From assembly GCA_963727845.1 (NCBI GenBank), contig CAVSHI010000002.1:124001-188000 (forward strand): DNA of 64,000 nt, given 5' to 3'. Every line of letters starts with the position of its first letter. Position 1 is the first letter of the stretch. Below the pieces are notes generated by a model. That model was given only the letters and a program-made list of their open reading frames with translations, was not told the origin of the DNA and did not search any database. Position numbers and translations under genes: made by a program. Positions 9,321 through 17,364 of the stretch are shown one piece after another. This DNA comes from JBEKTW01 sp963727845 (lineage in GTDB: Bacteria > Bacteroidota > Ignavibacteria > UBA10030 > SZUA-254).

Positions 9321-9776
9321 ATGGCTTCATCCGTTTGTGGCTGGAGACTGTCTTGATCGTGTACAGCTGCTCCAAATGTAAGAATAAAATCGCTTTGTTG
9401 CTCTGTCCCGACCCCTTCCACTCTGGATCGGACCGATCTCCATCTTCGATTTACTCTAAAGGACATACCGTCAACGCTGGACTCAACGATCATGAATGAT
9501 TGGGAGGGCTGTACACAATTTGACCGGATTTGTCAAGGCGGCCACTCCGTTCTATTATTAACGAAATGCGAGCATTATGAAATCGGGTGTGTTCTTATAA
9601 AGTGGGGCGCCAATTACGAGCCGGCAAAAGTTGCCCTTATTTGTTGATTTAGGGGAGTCAAACGTGGAAGAGCATTCCTTTCCCATCCCATTTTCATTTC
9701 TGGAGCCCTCAAAGGATCTACCAAAACACCGCAACACTTTTTTTATTATATTCCTTCACATCTTAGCCAATGGAAC
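9321..9776. other. Gene-free stretch left of the IS630 element
   Basis: No frame here looks coding on either strand. The short frames at 9311-9499 are mutually antisense and lack start signals. The stretch ends at the TA target of the insertion sequence. Nothing structured was seen except scattered A/T runs. Confidence 0.5.
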
Positions 9777-10834
9777 TAGTGTCCTGGTCCTGAAATAACT
9801 TGGCAAAGTCGTTCGATCTTGGCAAATATGGAATCGGCTGTTGCAGTCCAGAGAAATGGACGCGACTTTGAATTGTAGTGCTCGACGAAGTTATTGATTT
9901 TGTTGATCAATTCTTTAACGCTGCGGAACGTACCGCGTCGAATAGCGCGTTGCGTGATGATATTAAACCAGATTTCGACCTGATTGAGCCACGAGGAGTA
10001 CGTTGGCGTGTAGTGGACATGGAAGCGCGGGTGCAGTGCGAGCCAGCGTTTGACCGACGGATGCTTGTGTGTGGCATAGTTGTCCACAACCAGATGAAGG
10101 TCGAGTGTGGATGGAACGCTCAACTCGATTTGTTTGAGGAAGCCGAGATACTCCTGATGACGGTGGCGCTTCTTGCACGAAGTAATGACTTCACCGCTAG
10201 CAATGTCGAGAGCGGCGAAAAGGGTTGTTGTTCCATGTCGCTTGTAGTCATGGGTAATACCTTCGACGTAACCCAGTCCCATGGGAAGCATGGGCTGAGT
10301 GCGATCAAGGGCTTGGATCTGGCTCTTCTCATCAACGCACAAGACCATCGCTTTGTCCGGGGGATGAAGGTAAAGGCCAACAATATCACGCACTTTCTCG
10401 ACGAAGAACGGGTCAGCGGAGAGCTTAAAATGGCGCTGGCGGTGTGGTTGAAACCCAAAGGCTTGCCAGACTCGCAGAACGGTTTGATGCGATAGGTGGG
10501 TCACCGTGGCCATCGAACGTAAAGTCCAATGCGTGGCGTGTTTAGGTTTTGTTCGAAGTGTTCGCCGCACAAGGGATGCGATTTTTTCGTCAGAGATCGA
10601 TCGGGGCCGACCGGGCCGTAGTTCTTCATGTAACCCTGGCAGCCCATGGTTCAAAAACCGTTTTCGCCACAGACAGACGGACTGCTGGCTCAAGTTAAGC
10701 TTGTCGGCAATACCAGAATTGGATACACCATTGGCAGCCATCAGGACAAGCCGAGCGCGGGTAACCAGTCCGTGTGGTAAGCTACGAGAATGGGCAAGTG
10801 AAATCAATTGTGCTCGATCCTGTTCCGAGAGCAT
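9776..10834 (-). CDS. IS630-family DDE transposase
   Basis: 352 residues, full length for the family. N-terminal helix-turn-helix region (about 1-110; ADKLNLSQQSVCLWRKRF), then the DDE catalytic domain: first Asp in VLCVDEKSQIQAL, second in LHLVVDNYATHK, Glu in SSWLNQVEIWFN. The stop codon TAG is completed by the flanking target TA plus one host G: the last sense codon CAC is the outermost base triplet of the element. Family-typical residues ERPKQP can be read just upstream of the ATG, preceded by a stop, so the native start may be a non-ATG codon there. The protein appears intact and possibly active. Confidence 0.92.
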   Translation of the reverse strand: MLSEQDRAQLISLAHSRSLPHGLVTRARLVLMAANGVSNSGIADKLNLSQQSVCLWRKRFLNHGLPGLHEELRPGRPRSISDEKIASLVRRTLRTKPKHATHWTLRSMATVTHLSHQTVLRVWQAFGFQPHRQRHFKLSADPFFVEKVRDIVGLYLHPPDKAMVLCVDEKSQIQALDRTQPMLPMGLGYVEGITHDYKRHGTTTLFAALDIASGEVITSCKKRHRHQEYLGFLKQIELSVPSTLDLHLVVDNYATHKHPSVKRWLALHPRFHVHYTPTYSSWLNQVEIWFNIITQRAIRRGTFRSVKELINKINNFVEHYNSKSRPFLWTATADSIFAKIERLCQVISGPGH

Positions 10835-10948
10835 GATGGGTTGTTTGGGACGTTCCGTTTCTCATGGGTTTCTCCAATATAGTAAGGGATATACCCATGA
10901 TACAAAAGAATTATGACTTATTCAAGTTATTTATGTTACAAGATACTA
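9777..10948 (-). mobile_element. IS630-family insertion sequence, complete
   Basis: The element proper is 9779-10946 (1168 bp), flanked by TA at 9777-9778 and 10947-10948, as expected for IS630/Tc1-type insertion at TA. The ends are diverged inverted repeats: about 21 of the first 32 positions match, including an identical AAATAACTTG block (9793-9802 forward, 10923-10932 reversed). It carries one transposase gene on the minus strand. It sits at the left edge of the defence block. Confidence 0.85.
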
Positions 10949-11029
10949 GCTTAATGTAGAGTTTATCCTGATGCTGATATTTTCCAGACATGAGATTGAC
11001 CAAAAAGTTTCAAGGAGGACAACCAACAT

Positions 11030-13468
11030 ATGATTCAAGCGGAGATACTATTTAGAGAGTTATTTGAAGCTCCAACTGAAGACGCAGTTACAGGGGTACT
11101 TCAAAAGTATCCCGAACTTTCTTTGGAAATGAATTGGCATCCCTACGGCGACGACGAAAGTTTCTATGGCGTGATAGAGAACCAACAATCCTCTCCTATC
11201 CCGGCTTTAGTTGAGAAAATCACAAATTCCATCGATGCAATCCTCATGCGTAAATGTTACGAGGCTGGAATTGATCCCAAGTCTGACAAAGCTCCACGAT
11301 CAATGGAGGAAGCGATAAGCAAGTTCTTCCCAAACTCAAAGCAGTGGGATCTTCCCAATTTTCGGAGAAAGCAAGCGGAGAGTATCCAGGTCATTGCTCA
11401 TGGCCCAAAGATGAACACCTCCCTTGTAATTTACGACAATGGAGAGGGTCAGCGTCCTGAAGATTTTGAAAAGACTCTCCTATCGCTCCTTCGTGGCAAC
11501 AAGAATGAGATTCACTTTGTCCAGGGAAAGTACAATATGGGTGGTAGCGGTGCAATCGTCTTCTGTAGAAAGCATGGATATCAGCTAGTCGGTTCCAAGA
11601 GGTACGACCGTTCTGGGAAGTTTGGTTTCACGTTGATTCGGAAGCACCCATTAACAGAAAAGGAAAAGTACACAAAGAAGAACACATGGTATGAATATTT
11701 CCGTATCGATGGGAAGATTCCGGCGTTCGAAATTAGGGAATTAGATCTGGGTTTGTTCAATCGCAAGTTCGTCATAGGGACAATCATCAAGCTGTATTCT
11801 TATGATCTGCCGTCTGGATCTAGGTCAGTGATTTCGAGGGACCTGAACCAAAGTCTGAACGAGTACCTGTTCGAGCCAGCTCTGCCAGTATTCACAATCG
11901 ACAACGAAGAACGCTACCCTCTTGACCGCAACCTACAACGGGAGTTATATGGTCTCAAGCGGAGACTCGAAGAGGATGGAAACAAATACATTGAGGATTA
12001 CTTTGTTGAGGAGTATCTCGACAAGACAATTGGCAGAGTGAAGATCACCTGTTATGTGTTTCGCCCCAAGGCGGAAGGTAGAGATGTCAAAGAGACAAAA
12101 GAGACTATAAGCCGGGAGTTTTTCAAGAATAACATGTCTGTTCTCTTCTCAGTAAACGGGCAAGTTCATGGACATTACACATCTGAGTTCATCACTCGCT
12201 CATTAAAGTATCAATTACTGAAAGATTATCCCCTCATCCATGTCGATTGCGATGGGATTGATCCGACTTTTCGGGGTGAACTGTTCATGGCGTCCCGTGA
12301 TCGTCTCAAAGAAGGAGAGGAGTCGACAATTCTGCGGGATATTGTCGCTGATACATTGAGGAAGGGGAAGCTCAATGAAATTTACAAGAAAAGAAAGGAC
12401 TCCATATCGTTGGAAGGTGAGGATACATCCGAGTTGCTCCGCTCCTTCACAAAGAATCTGCCCCTGAAAAGCGATCTTCTCAAACTGCTCAACCAGACAT
12501 TCAAGCTCAATGAGAAAGACAACAAGCCCAAAGTAGGAGAAAAGAAAAAGGATAAAAAGCCCACGGAAACCAAAGAGCCATTCAAGTCCCAACGCTATCC
12601 CTCATTCTTCAAGTTCGAATCTCGTTCAGACGGGGAAACATCATTCACAAAGGTTCCACTTGGGGGAGAGAAGACCATTAGGTTTTCTACCGATGTTGAG
12701 AATATGTACTTTGTCAGAGTAGAAGACCCGGGTGAGCTAAAACTCGCATTGCTTAAATACACACCGAATGAGACTACCGGAGGCACAAAGGCTGGCGATC
12801 CCAAGGGGATAGATGACATATTTAATGTCGTGGTCAAGAGTCCAGATGACGGAACAATTAAAATTGTGTTGAACCCGACAGATAGAGTGAATGTGGGAGA
12901 TGCTATTCAAGTCAAAGCAACTCTGACGAGCCCTGGTGGAAATTTTGACCAAGTGCTGTGGGTGAAGGTTAGCGACCCAGAAAAACCAAAAGAGAAGACC
13001 AAGAAGCCAGAGGAAAGTGAGGACGAAAAGATAGGCCTGCCGGAGCTCATACAAGTTTACAAGAACCCAGCTCCCGCCGGTGAGCAGGAGCGGATTACGT
13101 GGGATCAACTCGAAGCAACGGGTCGCAGTATGAATTACGAAACGATCATGGACCCATTTGTAGAAGGGCCCGTATTGCAAAGGATTTACATAAACATGGA
13201 TAGTAACGTACTGAAAAACTACAAGACTACTCTAAAAACTGAAGACCAGATGACTCTTGCGGGCAAGCGCTATATTTCAACCGTATATTTTCACACGCTC
13301 TTCTTGTTCACAATCAGCAAAAATATGAAGTACACGATGCGACAGATGGAAGGCGAGGTCGAAAAGGAGAGGGATCTAGTGGAATATTTGAAGGACTTGT
13401 TTGAAAGTTACTATTCTCAATTCCTTCTGAATTTTGAATTATCTACTCTTATCGAGTCTTTAGAGTAG
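11030..13468 (+). CDS. GHKL (Hsp90/MORC-like) ATPase, putative defence protein
   Basis: 812 residues with a strong ribosome site (AAGGAGGA). A GHKL ATP-binding domain occupies about 40-250: N-box E62-N66-D69 in LVEKITNSIDAI, DNGEG at 136-140, and GKYNMGGSGA at 166-175. Next come an S5-like transducer region (about 260-480), a charged linker with KPKVGEKKKDKKP, a beta-rich immunoglobulin-like domain (about 530-680), a second charged linker, and an alpha-helical C-terminal domain (about 690-812). The order resembles MORC/Hsp90-type ATPases that clamp around a substrate on ATP binding. It is not MutL, gyrase or HtpG. The downstream SLATT-type membrane protein starts 24 bp after its stop, so the two likely work as sensor and effector. 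Confidence 0.75.
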   Translation: MIQAEILFRELFEAPTEDAVTGVLQKYPELSLEMNWHPYGDDESFYGVIENQQSSPIPALVEKITNSIDAILMRKCYEAGIDPKSDKAPRSMEEAISKFFPNSKQWDLPNFRRKQAESIQVIAHGPKMNTSLVIYDNGEGQRPEDFEKTLLSLLRGNKNEIHFVQGKYNMGGSGAIVFCRKHGYQLVGSKRYDRSGKFGFTLIRKHPLTEKEKYTKKNTWYEYFRIDGKIPAFEIRELDLGLFNRKFVIGTIIKLYSYDLPSGSRSVISRDLNQSLNEYLFEPALPVFTIDNEERYPLDRNLQRELYGLKRRLEEDGNKYIEDYFVEEYLDKTIGRVKITCYVFRPKAEGRDVKETKETISREFFKNNMSVLFSVNGQVHGHYTSEFITRSLKYQLLKDYPLIHVDCDGIDPTFRGELFMASRDRLKEGEESTILRDIVADTLRKGKLNEIYKKRKDSISLEGEDTSELLRSFTKNLPLKSDLLKLLNQTFKLNEKDNKPKVGEKKKDKKPTETKEPFKSQRYPSFFKFESRSDGETSFTKVPLGGEKTIRFSTDVENMYFVRVEDPGELKLALLKYTPNETTGGTKAGDPKGIDDIFNVVVKSPDDGTIKIVLNPTDRVNVGDAIQVKATLTSPGGNFDQVLWVKVSDPEKPKEKTKKPEESEDEKIGLPELIQVYKNPAPAGEQERITWDQLEATGRSMNYETIMDPFVEGPVLQRIYINMDSNVLKNYKTTLKTEDQMTLAGKRYISTVYFHTLFLFTISKNMKYTMRQMEGEVEKERDLVEYLKDLFESYYSQFLLNFELSTLIESLE

Positions 13469-13492
13469 TTCTTAATCGCAAATGGAGGTTCC

Positions 13493-14128
13493 ATGGTTAA
13501 CGAACAAGGTCATCCAGCTGGAAGTTCAATCGAAGCTAAGAGCGAAACGTGGATCCGGGGTCGCGATATCTGGCTTCGGGCCCGAACAAACGCTCTGGCT
13601 CATGAGATAGCATCTAGATCTTTGAAGAAGAGAGGGGATTGGGGTTTTATTATTCAAACAGTGTTAGTGGTTGTCCCAATAGTCTTAATATCGTTATCAC
13701 TGCAAATAATGACATCAAAACTGGAATTTCCCGCCACGCACGATTTTGAGCATTCATTGCTTCTCTTTCCTTTTGGCCTTGACTACAGAGTACTTTCCGT
13801 CATATCAATTGTCTCAAATGGCCTAGCACTATTGCTTAGTTTCTTATCAAATCGGTTCCGCTGGGTAGAACGCGCCCTTAAGCATGATGAATTGCTTGCA
13901 GTTTATGGACTCATTGCTCAAAAGGCAAGACGTTTAGAGGATGAATGGATGGAACGCGATGAAGCGATACAATATTGCGGTTACTTGCAAGACCTGTTTG
14001 AGAGTACAAAAAATCGTGGACTAGAACCTACCCCTAAGAATTTTATGAAAGCCAAGAAGGTCCTAATGACTTTCAACGCATATCCTTTTGGTTTGACGCA
14101 GCACAGTGTGAAAGGGGGGTTGGTCTAA
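13493..14128 (+). CDS. SLATT-type two-helix membrane protein, putative effector
   Basis: 211 residues. A cytosolic helix with arginines (WIRGRDIWLRARTNALAHE) leads into TM1 (about 52-72) and TM2 (about 98-118), followed by a cytosolic helical tail (KHDELLAVYGLIAQKARRLE). This order matches SLATT domains, membrane effectors thought to form pores in nucleotide-signalling and other immune systems. Its ribosome site is GGAGG just before the ATG. It is coupled to the GHKL ATPase upstream, and its 3' end faces the convergent seven-gene operon 19 bp away. SLATT assignment is from the two-helix layout and flanking charged helices, not from a search. Confidence 0.65.
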   Translation: MVNEQGHPAGSSIEAKSETWIRGRDIWLRARTNALAHEIASRSLKKRGDWGFIIQTVLVVVPIVLISLSLQIMTSKLEFPATHDFEHSLLLFPFGLDYRVLSVISIVSNGLALLLSFLSNRFRWVERALKHDELLAVYGLIAQKARRLEDEWMERDEAIQYCGYLQDLFESTKNRGLEPTPKNFMKAKKVLMTFNAYPFGLTQHSVKGGLV

Positions 14129-14147
14129 TTCTCTACAGATTTAATAG

Positions 14148-14552
14148 CTACTCGCTTTCTTGTGGGATCCGAAATTTTCTTAGAAAAGAAATCCCTTCCT
14201 CAACACTCGAGAGCACAACATTGGCCGAATTGTGGACGATTTTAAAGTACATTTCGAATTGGGGATCCTTTTTTGATCGGTGATCAACTAAAATAATGGT
14301 CTTATTAAGACCCAGGGCTAAACCCACTTCTAATGCCAACCCATATCCCGAAGGATTGTCACTATCCATATAAGCAAATACAATATCGCATTGGCGAACA
14401 AAATGAACATCCCAGGCCCAGTACTGTGCTGAGTCATGGAGTTCATGCTCACGGGGATTTATGAAGACAAAAGCCTCACCAAGCTCTGTAATGATTCTCT
14501 CTTGCCAATTTGATCTAAATCCTCCTGATAAATAGACTCTTTGTTTACTCAT
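14148..14552 (-). CDS. Nucleoside 2-deoxyribosyltransferase-like enzyme
   Basis: 134 residues from ATG 14552, whose first bases overlap the stop of the upstream membrane gene (ATGAGTAA, 8-bp overlap). The N-terminus MSKQRVYLSGGF and the segment DSDNPSGYGLALEVGLALGL follow the NDT fold, with E75 in the position of the catalytic glutamate and D57/D63/D65 nearby. NDT-fold enzymes cleave N-glycosidic bonds of nucleosides or NAD-like molecules, and relatives occur as immune effectors. A longer start at 14582 adds ten residues without a ribosome site. It is the last gene of the seven-gene operon. Confidence 0.7.
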   Translation of the reverse strand: MSKQRVYLSGGFRSNWQERIITELGEAFVFINPREHELHDSAQYWAWDVHFVRQCDIVFAYMDSDNPSGYGLALEVGLALGLNKTIILVDHRSKKDPQFEMYFKIVHNSANVVLSSVEEGISFLRKFRIPQESE

Positions 14553-15309
14553 TGTTGGTTTCCTTTCTCGCTGGCTTTCCACTATAGTAGATTGCGATAA
14601 ACATTGAGAATGGGATCCTTAACGCAATTTTCAGAAATCTCGCCTTCGTCTTGGCCAACAAGTAGCTTGTTAGTAGAAGGCCTGCATACCAATAAATGGA
14701 AGAATCCTGTGCGACAAGCATTAGACCTTGGCAAAAGTGGCGACTTGTATATTCTCCGAGGAGGCCCCAAAGCCCGAAAACAAAAGCCAAGGTCCCTATG
14801 TGATCAGATAGATCCGCGCGAAACATGAATGTGTAGACCTTCCGATCCGATTGGGGTACATAAGACATCGCAAGGTTTCGCAATGAGGAGAGATCCATAT
14901 GTTCGATCCCGTCGACAATATTAGGAATTGAACCGGCTAGCAATTTGTTCAGGATCGACTTCGTAATTTCAACCTCTGGAGATTGTTGGATTCTTTCATT
15001 CAATAAGGTACGGCGGCTTTTGATTTCATTCTTACGATTTTTTCCCTTGACCTTGTTTATCGACTTGAGAAGAACATGCTCTACGAATTCATCTTTTGCG
15101 AGAGCTAAGCCATAGACTACATAACCCAATGCGTATGCTATCGCAACAATTCCCCATTCGTTGGTCTGGGAAAGAACAACCAAACTTTGCTTTATTGGCT
15201 GATCTATCAGGTTTGCCCCAAGATAGTAGAGCGTCAATCCTGGCAACAAGTAACCTAGGATCTCAAGAAACAATTTTTCGATTCCCTCTAACGCCTTAGA
15301 TAGATCCAT
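14545..15309 (-). CDS. Multi-pass membrane protein of unknown family
   Basis: 254 residues. Hydrophobic segments at about 15-35, 52-70, 170-190, 207-225 and 230-247 suggest four or five membrane helices. A long hydrophilic, mostly helical domain lies between the second and third (about 75-165; KVKGKNRKNEIKSRRTLLNE). It is translationally coupled to the NDT-like enzyme (8-bp overlap) and starts 12 bp after the kinase stop. The context suggests a membrane effector or a platform that the kinase regulates and the NDT-like enzyme assists. I do not recognise the family. Confidence 0.6.
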   Translation of the reverse strand: MDLSKALEGIEKLFLEILGYLLPGLTLYYLGANLIDQPIKQSLVVLSQTNEWGIVAIAYALGYVVYGLALAKDEFVEHVLLKSINKVKGKNRKNEIKSRRTLLNERIQQSPEVEITKSILNKLLAGSIPNIVDGIEHMDLSSLRNLAMSYVPQSDRKVYTFMFRADLSDHIGTLAFVFGLWGLLGEYTSRHFCQGLMLVAQDSSIYWYAGLLLTSYLLAKTKARFLKIALRIPFSMFIAIYYSGKPARKETNNE

Positions 15310-15321
15310 TCTTCTAGTACG

Positions 15322-16227
15322 TCAGACGACAGCGTGAGTTCGCGCAATTGGATCAAATGCAGAAGTGATCTTGTCTAGATTTGGCCGACTTTGCTTTTCA
15401 TGTTGGAGCATAAGTTCCAACAACTGAAATATCTCATTGTCCGCATGCCTAAAGTCGCCTCTCTTTAGTTGGCCGATTGGAACATTGCATTGAAAAATGA
15501 ACCAGAAGAGTTTTCCCAATTGAAATATGTCCGACAGTTCATCAATTCGACAATCATATTGGAAGCCAACATTACGTCCCTGGGTCAAATGCTTGTTCGT
15601 CGCCTCTGGGCATAACCAGCCCCTTGGACCAATCATCTCGTTAGGCTCGTCTAGTCCCTGGTCTTCGTCTCTCCTTGCCACCAAACCCAGGTCACCGATC
15701 TTCCAGAGACTGTCGATGAAGAGGATGTTGCTAGGTTTGATATCTCTATGATAAAAACCCATTCCGTGAAGCTCCTTAAGACCCTGCAGGACTTGAAGGC
15801 ACAACTCGACCCTCCCTTGTAGACCATAACGATTACTCTGGATGATTTCCTCGAGGGAGAAATGGGCCAGTTCCATGATGTAGTGCCGGAACACCTTACC
15901 GCTGATCGTCAAGCGGTCATCAAAATGTAGCCTAACAATATGGGCATGATTCGCTTCGTTAAGTTGCTTTATTGCATCAATCTCTCTTTCGAATCTATCC
16001 ATTCGTCTCGAGGCAAAGCGATTGCTATTATCTATTGGGAACCGACATATTTTGATAGCGCTGTTGGGGAAAGAGCGATTGACATCTTCGACTTCAAATA
16101 CTTGTGAGTTTCCACCCCCAGCGACAAAACGCTTAAGGCGAAATTGCTTCTTGTCAACGTTGAAGATATTCTTCTTTCTTTCGGAAGAAGGTGAGAGTCT
16201 TATTCGACCCAATTCATCTAGGTACAT
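15322..16227 (-). CDS. Hanks-type Ser/Thr protein kinase
   Basis: 301 residues, essentially one kinase domain and no membrane anchor. Gly-rich loop AGGGNSQVFEV (36-46), invariant K59 (AIKICRF), catalytic loop HRDIKPSN (160-167), metal-binding DLG (179-181, in place of DFG), and WLCPEA in the APE position. All residues needed for catalysis are present. It lies fourth from the end of the operon, 20 bp after the DUF262 gene. Kinases occur in several phage-defence systems, where they phosphorylate effectors or host proteins; the substrate here is unknown, with the adjacent membrane protein an obvious candidate. Confidence 0.85.
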   Translation of the reverse strand: MYLDELGRIRLSPSSERKKNIFNVDKKQFRLKRFVAGGGNSQVFEVEDVNRSFPNSAIKICRFPIDNSNRFASRRMDRFEREIDAIKQLNEANHAHIVRLHFDDRLTISGKVFRHYIMELAHFSLEEIIQSNRYGLQGRVELCLQVLQGLKELHGMGFYHRDIKPSNILFIDSLWKIGDLGLVARRDEDQGLDEPNEMIGPRGWLCPEATNKHLTQGRNVGFQYDCRIDELSDIFQLGKLFWFIFQCNVPIGQLKRGDFRHADNEIFQLLELMLQHEKQSRPNLDKITSAFDPIARTHAVV

Positions 16228-16247
16228 TTTCTTCGACAGGCTGATGT

Positions 16248-17351
16248 CTATTGCAACACTGTTGGGGAGCCGACTTTCTGTTGGAGCATCCTTGCAGAGA
16301 TTTGAGTCAATTGTTGCACTCTTTCCTTGTCTCTGGTTTTCAACTTGTAGAATCGGAGGATTTTCTTTTGTGTGTCATTTAACGTGCGCTTCTTGTTGAG
16401 AAAGAGATCCTCAAAGAACTTGATCCGAGCTTCCCTTGCCAATTTAGAATTCGATTGCGTTACGCAATGATATGCGTATTCCTTGAAAGGCAAGCACCGT
16501 TCTTGCGTTGGAGAAATGTCATCCCCTATGAGAACCAAGATTTTGTAGAAGTACTCCAGAGTTGACTGGTTGAGATTAATATGATCGCATAAAAAGCCGA
16601 ACAAAGTGTAGAAGTCATTTCGCTGACAGTAACGGGTTTCATTGACAGGGTAGATTTCATTAAACGCAGTAAGGACTTCTACAGCAACCTTGAACCGCGA
16701 CTTGAATTTTTCGTAGTGCGGCACTGTGATGTCCTTCCCAAATAGGTTATCTACCTCTTGCTTCTTCTCTGTGATCCCAAGTATGAGAAGCCCTACCAGC
16801 TCGCTAATTAAATCGACATCGTTCATTCGGTCCAATGAGTGCTTCGAGAAGAGATCGAGTTTCACAAATTGATCATCGGATGCCAACTCCTCGACTAAAC
16901 GCATCAACCTTGTGTCGAAATACTCAGCCTTCATCAACTCGGGCCTATTCAGCCGCAGGCCGCTTTTATTGACCAAGGCATAAAAAAGTTCCATTTTTTC
17001 ATCGGAAGCAACATCGGTTATCACTATGACAGCTAATCGATACTCTAGAAAGGAAGGATCCTTTCTCTCGTCGTAGTACTTGCCTTTCGGTGCGGAAAGC
17101 TCCCCCTTATAGTAAGACAAAATTGATCTAGTCCTTTGCTGTCCATCGACCATGTCGAACTGCTTATCAGTTTTTTGATGAAGAAAGAGGTTTGGAATCG
17201 GGAAACCACTCTGTATTGTTTCAATGAGAGATCTCTTGGCATCATCAGACCAAATCGGATTCCTCTGATATGGTGGTTTCAGGTTTAGTCGATCATGTTC
17301 ATACATCTCGATCAACTCCTTGATTGAATATGTTTCTATTTTGAATTTCAT
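16248..17351 (-). CDS. DUF262 protein (SspE/GmrSD-N-like), without nuclease domain
   Basis: 367 residues from ATG 17351; this start leaves a 13-bp gap after the upstream gene and has AAAGG before it, whereas a longer reading would overlap that gene by 74 bp. The DUF262 (ParB/Srx-like) signature is clear: PPYQRNPIW (26-34) and MVDGQQRTRS (67-76). In SspE and GmrSD this domain hydrolyses nucleotide and senses modified DNA, and it is followed by a DUF1524 HNH nuclease. Here the C-terminal 250 residues are helical and show no H-N-H pattern. It may be the reader of the phosphorothioate mark, with cleavage or killing handed to other genes of the operon. Confidence 0.8.
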   Translation of the reverse strand: MKFKIETYSIKELIEMYEHDRLNLKPPYQRNPIWSDDAKRSLIETIQSGFPIPNLFLHQKTDKQFDMVDGQQRTRSILSYYKGELSAPKGKYYDERKDPSFLEYRLAVIVITDVASDEKMELFYALVNKSGLRLNRPELMKAEYFDTRLMRLVEELASDDQFVKLDLFSKHSLDRMNDVDLISELVGLLILGITEKKQEVDNLFGKDITVPHYEKFKSRFKVAVEVLTAFNEIYPVNETRYCQRNDFYTLFGFLCDHINLNQSTLEYFYKILVLIGDDISPTQERCLPFKEYAYHCVTQSNSKLAREARIKFFEDLFLNKKRTLNDTQKKILRFYKLKTRDKERVQQLTQISARMLQQKVGSPTVLQ

Positions 17352-17364
17352 AGCCTTTGTGTCC

